Shown here in pieces: positions 34,081 to 43,436 of a stretch of DNA of 64,000 nucleotides. The translations under genes were made by a program, and so were the position numbers. Numbering within the stretch: the first letter of the stretch is position 1; every line of letters starts with the position of its first letter. The stretch covers positions 465,001-529,000 of the forward strand of contig NZ_CP081485.1 in the NCBI RefSeq assembly GCF_023617305.1, in the 5' to 3' direction. The notes under the pieces were generated by a model. That model did not search any database. It had not been told where the DNA came from and saw nothing but the letters and a program-made list of their open reading frames with translations. Source of the DNA: Methanobrevibacter sp. TLL-48-HuF1 (GTDB lineage: Archaea > Methanobacteriota > Methanobacteria > Methanobacteriales > Methanobacteriaceae).

Positions 34081-34194
34081 TTAATAATCCCTATTCCAGT
34101 ATACAATCCCATAGATTATACATAATAAAGTGGATAAAATGATTAATACATAAACACCCCAAATCCAAGGGTCCTCAATTCCTAAAACCATCAT
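34081..34194 (-). CDS. Symporter small accessory protein (37 residues)
   Basis: A single membrane helix (about 14-32) with the opening GIEDPWIWGVYVL and ending YGIVYWNRDY. This matches the small accessory peptides encoded after sodium:solute symporters in methanogens and some bacteria (GxEDPW...W.Y.L pattern). Its first ATG overlaps the symporter TGA (ATGA), so it is translationally coupled. T-runs follow downstream. It probably stabilises or regulates the transporter; that role is family inference. Confidence 0.82.
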   Translation of the reverse strand: MMVLGIEDPWIWGVYVLIILSTLLCIIYGIVYWNRDY

Positions 34195-35804
34195 TGTACC
34201 CCACTTCCTTTATTATCAATATCTTCAAATGCTTTATCAATAATTTCCTGAGCTGGAGGTTTTGTAAGTAAACTAACAACTAATGTAAATATAGCAGAAA
34301 TAGGAACTGCTATTAACATTACATCAATATAAGGCCATGGCATAGCCGGCAATAAAGTTGCACAACCAAATATTGCCTTACACAATCCTAAACCTTTAGC
34401 TGTTTTTGCAAATACAAAGAGTAACCAGAATAAACTAACAACTGTTCCAGAAACAATTCCTGCAATAGCACCTTTAGTAGTAATTCCTTTCCAATACAAT
34501 GCACCTAAAAACACAGGTAAAAATGCAGCAGCACAAATTTCAAAGAATAAACTTGTTCCAAGAGCAATAATACTTCCCGGAAGAGAAAATGCCAATATTA
34601 AAGCTAAAATAATGGCTATAAGAATACCAATTCTTGTAACTGTAATCTGATCTGCTTTTTGTTTAGCTTTATTTCTTAAAGTACCATAAATATCTACACC
34701 AAATGCAGTTCCCTGAGTATGAAGCTGAGAACTGATTGTAGACATAGCTGCAGCTAATAATGACAATAAGAAAATATACACAAACCATTCAGGCAGTGCC
34801 ATTGTAATAAATGTCGGAATAACTTTATCAACATTTCCACCAACAACATCTACAGCAATCTTTCCCAATTTATCAAAGAAATATACATTAGAAAGTGATC
34901 CTACAATATAAGCTGTAGTTGGCATTATTGCAATAAATAATCCTCCAACAAGAACAGATCTGTTTAATTCCTTATCAGATTTAACAGTCATGAATCTTAC
35001 AATCAATTGCGGTTGAGCTAATACTCCAATACCTACACCAATAAGAGTAGATGAAACTAAACTCCACCAAAATGGTGAACCAAATTCCGGGAATGTCGTC
35101 CAACCCGTTCCTCCAGTAGCTGTAGCACTAGCTGGATATAAGCTTACCATATCTGTTAATGCTGTGTTTGCATGAGTTACACCACCTAACAACCAATAAA
35201 CAAATCCAAGTAAAAATACCATTGCACAAACCATAATTACGCCCTGCAATGCATCAGTATACATTACTCCCTTAATACCTCCAAAGAATACATAGAATGT
35301 AATTATAATTGCCAATATAAATAATGATATTCCAAAATCAATCATTAAAGAAGATTCCAAGAACCTTGCAGCTCCAATAAGAACTACAGCTGCATAAAGA
35401 GGCATGGCACAAAAAATAATTAATCCTGACAAATAATGAATACATTTACTGTTAAAACGTTTACCTAAGAACTCCGGAAATGTTAAAGAACCTAAACTGT
35501 GTCCCATTCTACGAGTTCTTTTACCTAAAAATACAAAAGCTATGAATATTCCCACAATTATATTTAAAAATGCTAACCAAAGAACACTCATACCATATTC
35601 ACCAGCAACTCCTCCAAAACCAATGATAGCTGCTGTCGAAATAAATGTTGCACCATAACTTAAAGCCATGATTGCAGGATTTGTATCCTTTCCACCTATC
35701 ATAAAATCCTCGGAGGATTCTGTTTCTTTCCATGCATAATAACCTACATATACTAAAGCAAAAATGTAAATTATAAATACAATCGCTAAAATCATAATGT
35801 CCAT
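34191..35804 (-). CDS. Sodium:solute symporter (SSS family)
   Basis: 537 residues with about 13 membrane helices, of the SSS (PutP/PanF-like) family. Seen: SYGATFISTAAIIGFGGVAG near helix 1 (in pieces, about 49-68), the GGIKGVMYTDALQGVIM signature (about 177-193) and the Ser/Thr-rich sodium site region LLAAAMSTISSQLHTQG (about 353-369). Substrate is uncertain: proline, pantothenate or carboxylates are all possible. Placement beside a phenylacetate-CoA-ligase-like gene and the IOR genes might point to an aryl or organic acid, but the genes are divergent. A small accessory peptide follows. Confidence 0.85.
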   Translation of the reverse strand: MDIMILAIVFIIYIFALVYVGYYAWKETESSEDFMIGGKDTNPAIMALSYGATFISTAAIIGFGGVAGEYGMSVLWLAFLNIIVGIFIAFVFLGKRTRRMGHSLGSLTFPEFLGKRFNSKCIHYLSGLIIFCAMPLYAAVVLIGAARFLESSLMIDFGISLFILAIIITFYVFFGGIKGVMYTDALQGVIMVCAMVFLLGFVYWLLGGVTHANTALTDMVSLYPASATATGGTGWTTFPEFGSPFWWSLVSSTLIGVGIGVLAQPQLIVRFMTVKSDKELNRSVLVGGLFIAIMPTTAYIVGSLSNVYFFDKLGKIAVDVVGGNVDKVIPTFITMALPEWFVYIFLLSLLAAAMSTISSQLHTQGTAFGVDIYGTLRNKAKQKADQITVTRIGILIAIILALILAFSLPGSIIALGTSLFFEICAAAFLPVFLGALYWKGITTKGAIAGIVSGTVVSLFWLLFVFAKTAKGLGLCKAIFGCATLLPAMPWPYIDVMLIAVPISAIFTLVVSLLTKPPAQEIIDKAFEDIDNKGSGVQ

Positions 35805-35920
35805 AATTTAAACTCCAGATATATTAAAAAAAATTAATATATGATTAAATTTTTAATATGAATAGTTATATATAATTTTATATTAAAAATTAGAACAAAG
35901 AATATTTAACAAGTGATACA

Positions 35921-37222
35921 ATGGTATGGAACAAAGAAGCCGAATGTATGAGTAAAGAAGAAAAAGAAAAATTACAGTTAGAAAGATTACAACAAACTGT
36001 TAAATTAGCTTATAATAATGTTTCATTTTATAAAGAAAAATTTGATGAAGCTGGTATCACCCCAGAATACATAAAAACATTGAAAGATATTGAAAAAATC
36101 CCATTTACAACAAAAGACGATTTAAGAGCAGCTTATCCATTTGGTTTATTTGCTGTTCCTTACGAAGAAATTGTAGAAATTCATGCATCTTCAGGAACAA
36201 GCGGAAAACCAACAGTTACCGGATACACTAAAGAAGATCTGGATATCTGGTCAGAATGTATTGCACGCGGTCTTGGAATGGTAGGTGTTGAAAAAGAATA
36301 CATTATTCAAAATGCATTCGGATACGGATTATTTACCGGAGGATTCGGTATTCACCACGGAGCTCAAAAATTTGGAGCAATAACAGTACCAATCTCTGCA
36401 GGAAACACAAAAAGACAGCTTGAAACTATGAAAGACTTTCAAAGTGATGTTATAACCTGTACACCTTCATATGCAATGTATCTTGGAGAAAGTCTTGAAG
36501 GGTCTGACATTAATTTGGAAGATATTAATTTAAAAATAGGAATTCACGGAGCTGAAATGTGGACCGAAGAAATGAGACATAAAATTGAAGATACATTAAA
36601 CATTAAAGCATACAATATTTATGGTCTAACTGAAATTATGGGTCCTGGAGTAGCTCAGGAATGTATCGAACAAAATGGTATGCATATTCAAGATGATCAT
36701 TTCTATCCTGAAATTATTAATCCAAAAACTGGAGAAACCCTAAAAGCAGGACAGAAAGGGGAACTTGTATTAACTACACTTACCAAAACTGGAATACCAA
36801 TTTTAAGATTCAGAACAAAAGATTTAACCTCATTAATCATAGAAGAATGTGCATGTGGAAGAACCAGTGTAAGAATGAGTAGAATTACCGGTAGAAGCGA
36901 TGACATGTTAAAAATCAGAGGAGTTATGGTTTTCCCATCACAAATCGAAAAGGCTTTACTTAAAATTAAAGGAGCAAGTCCAAACTACTTAATTAAAGTA
37001 ACAAGACCTGATACTTTAGATGAAGTTGAAGTTAAAGTAGAAGCTACTAAAGAATTATTCTCTGATGAAATGAAAGAAATGGAAAAAACTGAGGCAATGA
37101 TTGTAAAATCCATTAAAAGTGAAACTGGATTAAGAGTTAATGTAACTTTATGTGAACCAGAATCATTACCAAGAAGTGAAGGAAAATCTGTAAGAGTTAT
37201 TGATGAAAGAAACTTTGAATAA
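35921..37222 (+). CDS. Phenylacetate-CoA ligase-like protein (PaaK family)
   Basis: 433 residues of the PaaK branch of the ANL superfamily. Seen: [16 protein letters not shown] (about 87-102), [11 protein letters not shown] (about 228-238), LRFRTKDL (about 293-300), [19 protein letters not shown] (about 322-340) and a C-terminal domain with NVTLCEP...RSEGKSVRV. It activates aryl acetates as CoA thioesters. In methanogens such ligases accompany indolepyruvate oxidoreductase, whose aryl-acyl-CoA products they can form or use; iorBA are 1.2 kb away. It is 9 bases upstream of an ACT-domain gene in the same operon. Confidence 0.85.
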   Translation: MVWNKEAECMSKEEKEKLQLERLQQTVKLAYNNVSFYKEKFDEAGITPEYIKTLKDIEKIPFTTKDDLRAAYPFGLFAVPYEEIVEIHASSGTSGKPTVTGYTKEDLDIWSECIARGLGMVGVEKEYIIQNAFGYGLFTGGFGIHHGAQKFGAITVPISAGNTKRQLETMKDFQSDVITCTPSYAMYLGESLEGSDINLEDINLKIGIHGAEMWTEEMRHKIEDTLNIKAYNIYGLTEIMGPGVAQECIEQNGMHIQDDHFYPEIINPKTGETLKAGQKGELVLTTLTKTGIPILRFRTKDLTSLIIEECACGRTSVRMSRITGRSDDMLKIRGVMVFPSQIEKALLKIKGASPNYLIKVTRPDTLDEVEVKVEATKELFSDEMKEMEKTEAMIVKSIKSETGLRVNVTLCEPESLPRSEGKSVRVIDERNFE

Positions 37223-37231
37223 GGTGAAAGC

Positions 37232-37663
37232 ATGGTAGTAAAACAAATATCTGTATTTATAGAAAACAAAGAAGGAAGAATGAAAAAAGCTATTAATACA
37301 TTAGCTCAGGAAAACATAAACATACGTGCACTTTCAATAGCTGATACAACAAAATACGGAATCTTAAGATTAATCGTTTCAGACAATAAAAAAGCTATTG
37401 AAGCATTGGAAAAAGACGGATTCATTGTAAAAGAAAATGATGTCATTATTGTGGCAGTTCCAGATGAACCAAACGGATTGAACTCTACATTAGCTATATT
37501 TGATGAAAAAGGTATTAATTTAGATTACCTCTATGCATTTGTAAGTTCAAAAACAGAAAAAGCTATTGTAGTAATGAGATTGAAAAATATGGATGAATCA
37601 ATTACTCTTTTAAAAGATAGTGATGCACACATTCTGGAAAAAAAAGATATAGAAGATTTATAG
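37232..37663 (+). CDS. Tandem ACT-domain protein
   Basis: 143 residues forming two ACT domains (1-70: VKQISVFIENKEGRMKKAI ...; 71-143: DEPNGLNSTLAIFDEKGINLDYLYA ...). ACT domains bind amino acids. Proteins of this size next to phenylacetate-CoA ligase and IOR genes are thought to sense aromatic amino acids, as in the bacterial ACT-PaaK pairs. The start has GGTGAAAGC before ATG. It ends in a shared terminator hairpin with the convergent gene. Confidence 0.82.
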   Translation: MVVKQISVFIENKEGRMKKAINTLAQENINIRALSIADTTKYGILRLIVSDNKKAIEALEKDGFIVKENDVIIVAVPDEPNGLNSTLAIFDEKGINLDYLYAFVSSKTEKAIVVMRLKNMDESITLLKDSDAHILEKKDIEDL

Positions 37664-37682
37664 AAAAGACCTCCTCTTTTCT
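37662..37682. terminator. Bidirectional terminator hairpin between convergent genes
   Basis: An 8-bp perfect stem AGAAAAGA/TCTTTTCT (37662-37669 with 37675-37682), loop CCTCC. It covers the TAG of the ACT gene and the last base of the TAA of the minus-strand gene. Confidence 0.6.
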
Positions 37683-38005
37683 TAATCTTCTTCAGTTAAA
37701 ACAATTTCAATACATTCTTCAACAAAATAATAGGAATCATCCACTTCTTTTAAAGTTTTAGCTTTTTCAGTTAACTCATGTGATTCCAGCAAATGCATGA
37801 AATCGTTGAAAAACAAATTCCACTCGTCCTGTTCATCCTCATCACAATAACTAGTATTTAACCTGATATCTGCAGGATTATCAGACCAGTCAACACCATC
37901 ATAAAATTCCTGAGCTTCAATATTGCCATCTTCATCATAATCAATAGCCATTGAAAGCTCAAACTTTTTAGTTCCTGCTTCTTTAGATAATTTGAATTCC
38001 GGCAT
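37682..38005 (-). CDS. Hypothetical acidic protein
   Basis: 107 residues, acidic, without membrane segments or signal peptide; it contains DYDEDGNIEAQEFYDGVD (about 23-40), which superficially resembles a calcium-loop sequence but lacks a paired EF-hand. I do not recognise the family. Start ATG 38005 is chosen because GGAGG lies 8 bases upstream; the longer frame adds six residues through the box. It lies 26 bases after another small hypothetical and is probably co-transcribed with it and perhaps with iorBA. Confidence 0.5.
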   Translation of the reverse strand: MPEFKLSKEAGTKKFELSMAIDYDEDGNIEAQEFYDGVDWSDNPADIRLNTSYCDEDEQDEWNLFFNDFMHLLESHELTEKAKTLKEVDDSYYFVEECIEIVLTEED

Positions 38006-38031
38006 TTTGAAAACCTCCATCAATAATATTT

Positions 38032-38310
38032 TTAAAATTCTTTTAACAATGATGCAATATCTGCTTTAGAATAACCTAACCTAACAAATAAACTTTTAAC
38101 AGGTTCTGTTTCAGGAACAACACCAAGTTCTGACCATCTTTTAAAATCATTATGCAATATACTGTTTATTAAAAGCTGAATAGTGATTAAATCATCACTT
38201 TTAATAGCTACAAAAGCATCTTCATCTTTAAAAACATTTTCAGGATCAATTAAAGTGACATTTCCTGTTTTATCCTTTTTTAATATAGCATTATCAATTT
38301 TATAAGGCAT
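38032..38310 (-). CDS. Small hypothetical protein
   Basis: 92 residues, cytoplasmic. It opens MPYKIDNAILKKDKTGNV and ends SKADIASLLKEF. The last 45 residues look helical. No family recognised. Start ATG 38310 with GAGG 9 bases upstream; the longer frame begins on a TTG that touches the box. It follows iorB by 50-60 bases, so it might be part of that transcript. Confidence 0.5.
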   Translation of the reverse strand: MPYKIDNAILKKDKTGNVTLIDPENVFKDEDAFVAIKSDDLITIQLLINSILHNDFKRWSELGVVPETEPVKSLFVRLGYSKADIASLLKEF

Positions 38311-38370
38311 GTATAACAACCTCTTTTTAGTACTTACTTAATATTAATTAATTTATAATAATTTAAATAT

Positions 38371-38955
38371 TTAACCTTTAATCCAATTATAACCACTTTC
38401 AATAGCTTTTAAGTTTAATTCATGAAATTTTGGTTTTAAATTATTTTTCATAGCTGCAATAACAGATTCTTTAGAAAGTGGAAATTTATCATCTGCAGTT
38501 ACTGCCCCCAATAAAACCATGTTTAAAGCCAATACATTTCCAGCATCAATAGCTAATTTAGTTCCATCAATAGGAAGGACATGTTTGAAATTTTCTTTTA
38601 AAACCTCAGTAATATTAGCTACACCAGGATAAGGTTTATCTGATGAAGCTGGAACAATAGGATGAGTGTTAAATACTATTTTAGTATCATCATTTACTTT
38701 ATTTAATCCCCTTATAGTTTCTATAGGCTCAAATGAAAGCAACATATCTGCACCATGTTCCGGAATAATTGAACTGTTATAATCACCTATTTTTAATTCT
38801 GTAGAAACAGAACCTCCCCTTTGAGACATTCCATGAATTTCACTCATGACTACATTTAATCCCTGATTCATTGCAGCTTCTCCAATAATTACAGAGGTTT
38901 TAATAATTCCCTGACCTCCAACACCACAAATATAAATATTATAATGATTATCCAT
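38371..38955 (-). CDS. iorB: Indolepyruvate:ferredoxin oxidoreductase beta subunit IorB
   Basis: 194 residues of the gamma/beta-type domain of 2-oxoacid:ferredoxin oxidoreductases: YICGVGGQGIIKTSVIIGEAA (in pieces, 8-28), SEIHGMSQRGGSVSTELKIG (about 38-57) and DMLLSFEPIETIR. With IorA it oxidises aryl pyruvates from aromatic amino acid transamination to aryl-acyl-CoA and reduces ferredoxin; methanogens may run it in reverse to assimilate aryl acids. It starts 2 bases after the iorA stop. Confidence 0.92.
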   Translation of the reverse strand: MDNHYNIYICGVGGQGIIKTSVIIGEAAMNQGLNVVMSEIHGMSQRGGSVSTELKIGDYNSSIIPEHGADMLLSFEPIETIRGLNKVNDDTKIVFNTHPIVPASSDKPYPGVANITEVLKENFKHVLPIDGTKLAIDAGNVLALNMVLLGAVTADDKFPLSKESVIAAMKNNLKPKFHELNLKAIESGYNWIKG

Positions 38956-38957
38956 AT

Positions 38958-40856
38958 TTATTCACCTCTTCCAGCTTCTAAGGCACCATATTTACAAACT
39001 TGGATACAAACCCCACAGCCATCACACATGGATTTATCAATAGTTATTTTTCCACTATCTTTTGAAATAGCAGGGCATGCAAGTTCACTTACACATTTAT
39101 TACATCCATTACAATTAGAATCAATGTAATTTACTGGTGGTTTTCTAGTTTTACCTTTAATTAAAGTACATGGAGCTTTAGCTATAATTACACAAACCTC
39201 ATCACGTTCCAAAGCTTCCTTATATGTTTTAATTACCTGATCCAAGTTTAACGGATTGATTACACGAACATAATTGCAGCCACAAGCTAAAGCCAGTTTA
39301 CGTATGGAAATTTCAGGTGCATCATCCCCCATTCCGTCAACAGGAATTCCCGGGTTTGGCTGACCTCCAGTCATAGCTGTAATTCTATTATCCAATACAG
39401 TTAAAATAAAATTATTTTTATTGTGAACTGCATTTATTAAAGGTGATATTCCACTATGGAAAAATGTTGAGTCTCCAATGAAACTAATTACCTTTTGGTC
39501 AGTAGCTATTGAAAATCCGCAGCCGTCTCCTACACTAGATCCCATAGACAACAGGTAATCTGCTGCATTGTAAGGAGGATTAATTCCTAAAGTATAACAT
39601 CCAATATCTGATGCAAATACAGCATCTTTAAGAGGAATTCCCAAGTCTTCCAATGCTTTATTTACTCCGTAATACATTGCCCTGTGAGGACATCCTGCAC
39701 AAAGTACTGGAGCCCTGGAAGGAATTTCTTCCTGCAATTTAAGTAAAGTATCAGAATAATCATTATTATCTTCTTCAATGAAATTCAAATATTTATTAAA
39801 ACCATCAGCCACAATATCAGAATTAAATTCATGGTATACAGGAAATGTTCCATCTAATTTACCATGAACAACAGTATTTAAATTATTTTTACCAATAGCT
39901 ACTAATGTATCTTTTTCTATAATCGGATCTACCTCTTCCACAATAAAGACTTCATCATAATCTTTTACAAAATCAGCTACTTTATCATAAGGAAAAGGAT
40001 ATGAAAATCCAAGTTTTAAAACATCAATATCTAAATTATTATACCTGATTACATCATAAGCATAATTATAAGCACTGCTTGAAGCAATAACACAATATTT
40101 TTTATTTTGGCTGAAATCAGATTCAACATTAAAATCAGAATCATTGGTTATTTTATTAATTTCATCCATTTTTTCCACGAGTTCAACATGCATATCTTTT
40201 GCAAATGCAGGAACTGGAACAAATTGTGCAGGATTTTTCTTGAAAAATCCTTTTTTCCAATGAGTTTCACCATCTGAAGAATTATCTGCTGTTTCACCAA
40301 ATTCAACAACACCTCTCATATGAGATACACGAGTGGTTGTTCTTACAATAACCGGTAATTTAAACTGTTCAGATAAATCAAAAGCATATTTAACCATATC
40401 TTTAACTTCTTGACAATTAGAAGGTTCTAAAATAGGCACATTTGCTAAACGTCCGTAATTACGAGTATCCTGTTCATTTTGAGATGAAAAAAGTGACGGA
40501 TCATCTGCTGATAAAATAACCATACCGCCATTTACTCCACTATAAGCAGTTGTCATAAATGAATCGCTGGCTACATTCATACCTACATGTTTCATGAAAG
40601 TAAATGAACGTAATCCAGATGCTGCTGCAGTAGCTGCAACTTCCATAGCTACTTTTTCATTTGTAGAAAACTCAAAATAAATATTAGCATCTTTAGCCAA
40701 TCCAGACAAAACATTTCCAATCTCTGATGAAGGAGTACCCGGATAAGTAGCTGCAACAGAAACACCAGCTTCTATAACTCCCCTTACAGCTGCTTCATTA
40801 CCTAACAAAAATTGTTTATCACCAGGTTTCCCTGTTACTAATTCTTTTAAGTTCAT
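38958..40856 (-). CDS. iorA: Indolepyruvate:ferredoxin oxidoreductase alpha subunit IorA
   Basis: 632 residues: pyrimidine domain (1-190, with AAVRGVIEAGVSVAATYPGTP), thiamine pyrophosphate domain (about 385-560, with GDSTFFHSGISPLINAVHNK and DNRITAMTGG), and a C-terminal ferredoxin domain with CNGCNKCVSELACP (about 578-591) and CDGCGVCIQVCK (about 613-624), sites for two [4Fe-4S] clusters. The first cluster motif has a wider gap before the fourth Cys, as is normal for IorA. Full length. It is transcribed divergently from tfrB with iorB behind it. Confidence 0.93.
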   Translation of the reverse strand: MNLKELVTGKPGDKQFLLGNEAAVRGVIEAGVSVAATYPGTPSSEIGNVLSGLAKDANIYFEFSTNEKVAMEVAATAAASGLRSFTFMKHVGMNVASDSFMTTAYSGVNGGMVILSADDPSLFSSQNEQDTRNYGRLANVPILEPSNCQEVKDMVKYAFDLSEQFKLPVIVRTTTRVSHMRGVVEFGETADNSSDGETHWKKGFFKKNPAQFVPVPAFAKDMHVELVEKMDEINKITNDSDFNVESDFSQNKKYCVIASSSAYNYAYDVIRYNNLDIDVLKLGFSYPFPYDKVADFVKDYDEVFIVEEVDPIIEKDTLVAIGKNNLNTVVHGKLDGTFPVYHEFNSDIVADGFNKYLNFIEEDNNDYSDTLLKLQEEIPSRAPVLCAGCPHRAMYYGVNKALEDLGIPLKDAVFASDIGCYTLGINPPYNAADYLLSMGSSVGDGCGFSIATDQKVISFIGDSTFFHSGISPLINAVHNKNNFILTVLDNRITAMTGGQPNPGIPVDGMGDDAPEISIRKLALACGCNYVRVINPLNLDQVIKTYKEALERDEVCVIIAKAPCTLIKGKTRKPPVNYIDSNCNGCNKCVSELACPAISKDSGKITIDKSMCDGCGVCIQVCKYGALEAGRGE

Positions 40857-40971
40857 TATTTATTTCCTCAAATAATTTAAAAATCTAATAAAATATATAA
40901 TATAATAGGTTTAGATATAATATAAATATTATACTTATTTTATATTTGATTATGACTAAAGGGGTAAAGTA
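40857..40971. promoter_or_regulatory. Divergent promoter region of iorAB and tfrB
   Basis: 115 bp between divergent starts, almost pure A/T. TATA-like boxes: ATATAAATA near 40918-40927 for tfrB, and TTATATATTTTATTAG (minus strand, near 40886-40901) for iorA. The two core promoters must nearly touch, so a regulator could act on both. Ribosome sites are AGGGGTAAAG (tfrB) and GAGGAAATAA (iorA). Confidence 0.4.
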
Positions 40972-42453
40972 ATGATTAAAGTGTATGTATCAAGGTTTGA
41001 CAGAGAAGTGGACAGTGAACCTCATTTAGAGTGTTATGAAATAGAACAGACACCTCAAATGAAAGTTTTAGATGCCATTAATGCAATTAATGAAAAATAT
41101 GATGCTGACATTAGTATTAGAAGTTCCTGCAGAGCCGGACAATGCGGGTCCTGCGGAATATTATTTAATGGGAATGGAGCTCTTGCATGTCAAAAAGATA
41201 TAAAGGACGGTGCAATAATTGAACCTCAAAATTTTCCAGTAATTAAAGATTTAATTGTTGATAAAAGCCAAATAGAACAGGAAGTAAAAGATTTGCAACT
41301 TTCTTTAAATCCTCAAAGATATGACAGTGATTTAAATGAAAATCTAACTCCAGAAAATATTAAAAACACTAAAAAAGTTAGAAGTTGTATTGAATGTTAT
41401 TCCTGTCTTGCAACCTGTCCTGTTGTAAAATTCATTAAAACAAAATTTGGCGGACCTTACATAATGAGATACCTTTCCAAATTTGAATCAGACCCAAGAG
41501 ATGAATTTGACAGACTTGATGAAAGTTTAAAAGAAGGATTATATAAATGTACCAGTTGCGGAAAGTGTAAGGCTGTTTGTCCTAAAGATATAAACACCTT
41601 TGGAGATGCAATTGAACGTTTAAGGGAAATTGCATGTAAAGAAGGTAAAGGACCGCTTCCGGAGCATATTGCATTTAAAGAAAATATAGAAAAAACAGGA
41701 AGATCAATTAAAGCTGAAGGGCAAAGTTTTATTGAACAGGTTAAAAATGACAACGGTTCAAAAATAGCATTATTTACCGGATGTATGGTAGATAATAAAT
41801 TACACCACATCGGAGAAGCATTAATTGATGTACTTGAAGCTAATGGAATAACCATAGATATTCCTGAAGGACAGGTATGCTGCGGTTCACCATTAATAAG
41901 AACCGGTCAGACAGACATGGTTCAGGAACTTGTTGATAAAAACAATGAAGTTTTTAAAGATTATGATACTGTACTTACCATTTGTGCAGGCTGCGGTTCC
42001 ACTCTTAAAAATGACCATCCGAAATATGGATCCGATCTAAATGTAATGGACATCAGTGAATTTCTAGTAGATAAATTGGATACTGACAAAATGAATGAAC
42101 TGAACACAACAGTAACCTGGCATGACCCATGTCATTTAGGCAGAGGCCAAGGCATCAAAGGTCAACCTCGTGATATTCTTGAACAGATTCCGGGAGTTAC
42201 ATTTAAAGAGATGAAATATCCATGTCAATGCTGTGGAGCTGGAGGAGGAATAAAAGCAGGCCAACCTGAAATTGCTATGACCCTTGCAAAAGAAAAAGCA
42301 AAAATGATTGAAGATACAGGTGCAGAATCAGTAATTACAATCTGTCCGTTCTGTCAGTACAACATCCAGGATGGATTGGACGCTATTGACCGTGAAGATA
42401 TAAAAGCTATGAACATAATTGAGCTATTACAACTAGCTTATCAAAAAGATTAG
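40972..42453 (+). CDS. tfrB: Thiol:fumarate reductase (CoM/CoB) iron-sulfur subunit TfrB
   Basis: 493 residues: an N-terminal [2Fe-2S] domain (SSCRAGQCGSCG, about 48-59), two [4Fe-4S] clusters (CIECYSCLATCP about 139-150; CTSCGKCKAVCP about 196-207) and two CCG domains like heterodisulfide reductase HdrB (CCGSPLIRTG about 302-311; CCGAGGGIKAG about 420-430). TfrB with TfrA reduces fumarate using coenzymes M and B and releases heterodisulfide CoM-S-S-CoB. tfrA is not in the window. Length is normal for Methanobacteriales TfrB. Confidence 0.92.
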   Translation: MIKVYVSRFDREVDSEPHLECYEIEQTPQMKVLDAINAINEKYDADISIRSSCRAGQCGSCGILFNGNGALACQKDIKDGAIIEPQNFPVIKDLIVDKSQIEQEVKDLQLSLNPQRYDSDLNENLTPENIKNTKKVRSCIECYSCLATCPVVKFIKTKFGGPYIMRYLSKFESDPRDEFDRLDESLKEGLYKCTSCGKCKAVCPKDINTFGDAIERLREIACKEGKGPLPEHIAFKENIEKTGRSIKAEGQSFIEQVKNDNGSKIALFTGCMVDNKLHHIGEALIDVLEANGITIDIPEGQVCCGSPLIRTGQTDMVQELVDKNNEVFKDYDTVLTICAGCGSTLKNDHPKYGSDLNVMDISEFLVDKLDTDKMNELNTTVTWHDPCHLGRGQGIKGQPRDILEQIPGVTFKEMKYPCQCCGAGGGIKAGQPEIAMTLAKEKAKMIEDTGAESVITICPFCQYNIQDGLDAIDREDIKAMNIIELLQLAYQKD

Positions 42454-42464
42454 ATAAATAGGGG

Positions 42465-43370
42465 TTGATTAAAATAGGAGATACAGCTGTAAGTGAAGAA
42501 AAAATAGTTGAAACTAATTTAAATTCACCGGAAGTTAAAGAAAAAACCAAAACTGAAAAAAAATCAACCTCTTTGAAAAAATCAAAATCTAAAAAACAGT
42601 CAAGAGGAATAAAAATAGCCAAAGGTCCTGAAGAGGACGCTGAAAAGGAATTAAGCAATTTCAAAAATAATATTTATATTGTTTTTGTAGAATGTGAAAC
42701 CCCCGGAAATATCGGTTTTCTTGCAAGAACTATGGCAAATTTCGGACTGAAGAATTTGGTTCTTATCAATCCGCCTACTTTAACCCCAGAAGCATTTTAT
42801 CAGGCAACACATGGAAAATACATTGTGGATAATGCTAAAATATACAATACTCTTGATGAATTCTATCAAAGCCAAAGAATAGACTTTAAAGTAGCTTCAA
42901 CTGGTGTAGCTGGCGGAAGTTACAATCTCTCAAGAATACCAGTAAGACCTGAAAATCTTGGAAAAAACATCAATACAAATAATAAAACAGCTATTCTATT
43001 TGGAAGGGAAGGAAACGGACTTACAAATGAAGAAATTGACGAATGTGACATTTGTGTTTCAATTCCAACAGACCCTACATACCCTATTTTAAACATATCT
43101 CATGCAGCAGCTATTATTTTCTATGAATTATTTAAAAATATGCATGAATACCCTGTTGAAGGTCTAGAAGAAAGTACAGCTATTGAAAAAGAATATGTAT
43201 TGAAAGACATGTATGATTTAATTGACAGCTTAGATATTCCAGAACACAAAAAGAAAAATGGGCTTAAATCATTTAAAAACATTATTAATAGAGCATATAT
43301 TACAGGCCGAGAAGCTCACACCTTAAAAGGAATTTTAAGACGTTTAAAAATGAAAATAGGTAAACAATAA
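42465..43370 (+). CDS. TrmJ-like SPOUT tRNA 2'-O-methyltransferase with basic N-terminal extension
   Basis: 301 residues. The first 60 are Lys/Ser/Glu-rich and probably disordered. From about 65 it has the SpoU signatures IVFVECETPGNIGFLARTMA (motif 1, about 67-86), AILFGREGNGLTNEEI (motif 2, about 174-189) and ILNISHAAAIIFYEL (motif 3, about 206-220), forming a SAM-binding trefoil knot. TrmJ methylates the ribose of residue 32 in tRNA; other targets are possible. The only normal start in frame is TTG 42465, 11 bases after tfrB. A GGAG box lies inside the frame near codon 5, so the true start may be further in. Confidence 0.8.
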   Translation: MIKIGDTAVSEEKIVETNLNSPEVKEKTKTEKKSTSLKKSKSKKQSRGIKIAKGPEEDAEKELSNFKNNIYIVFVECETPGNIGFLARTMANFGLKNLVLINPPTLTPEAFYQATHGKYIVDNAKIYNTLDEFYQSQRIDFKVASTGVAGGSYNLSRIPVRPENLGKNINTNNKTAILFGREGNGLTNEEIDECDICVSIPTDPTYPILNISHAAAIIFYELFKNMHEYPVEGLEESTAIEKEYVLKDMYDLIDSLDIPEHKKKNGLKSFKNIINRAYITGREAHTLKGILRRLKMKIGKQ

Positions 43371-43436
43371 GAAAAATTAGCTTTGCAGACAAAGTATATT
43401 TGCAGTAAAATATATTTTCAATTGGAGATTCTGAAT

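Noticed and set aside
37682-38005. EF-hand calcium protein
   Set aside because: A DYDEDGNIEA loop is present once, but the flanking helices and a second loop are absent.
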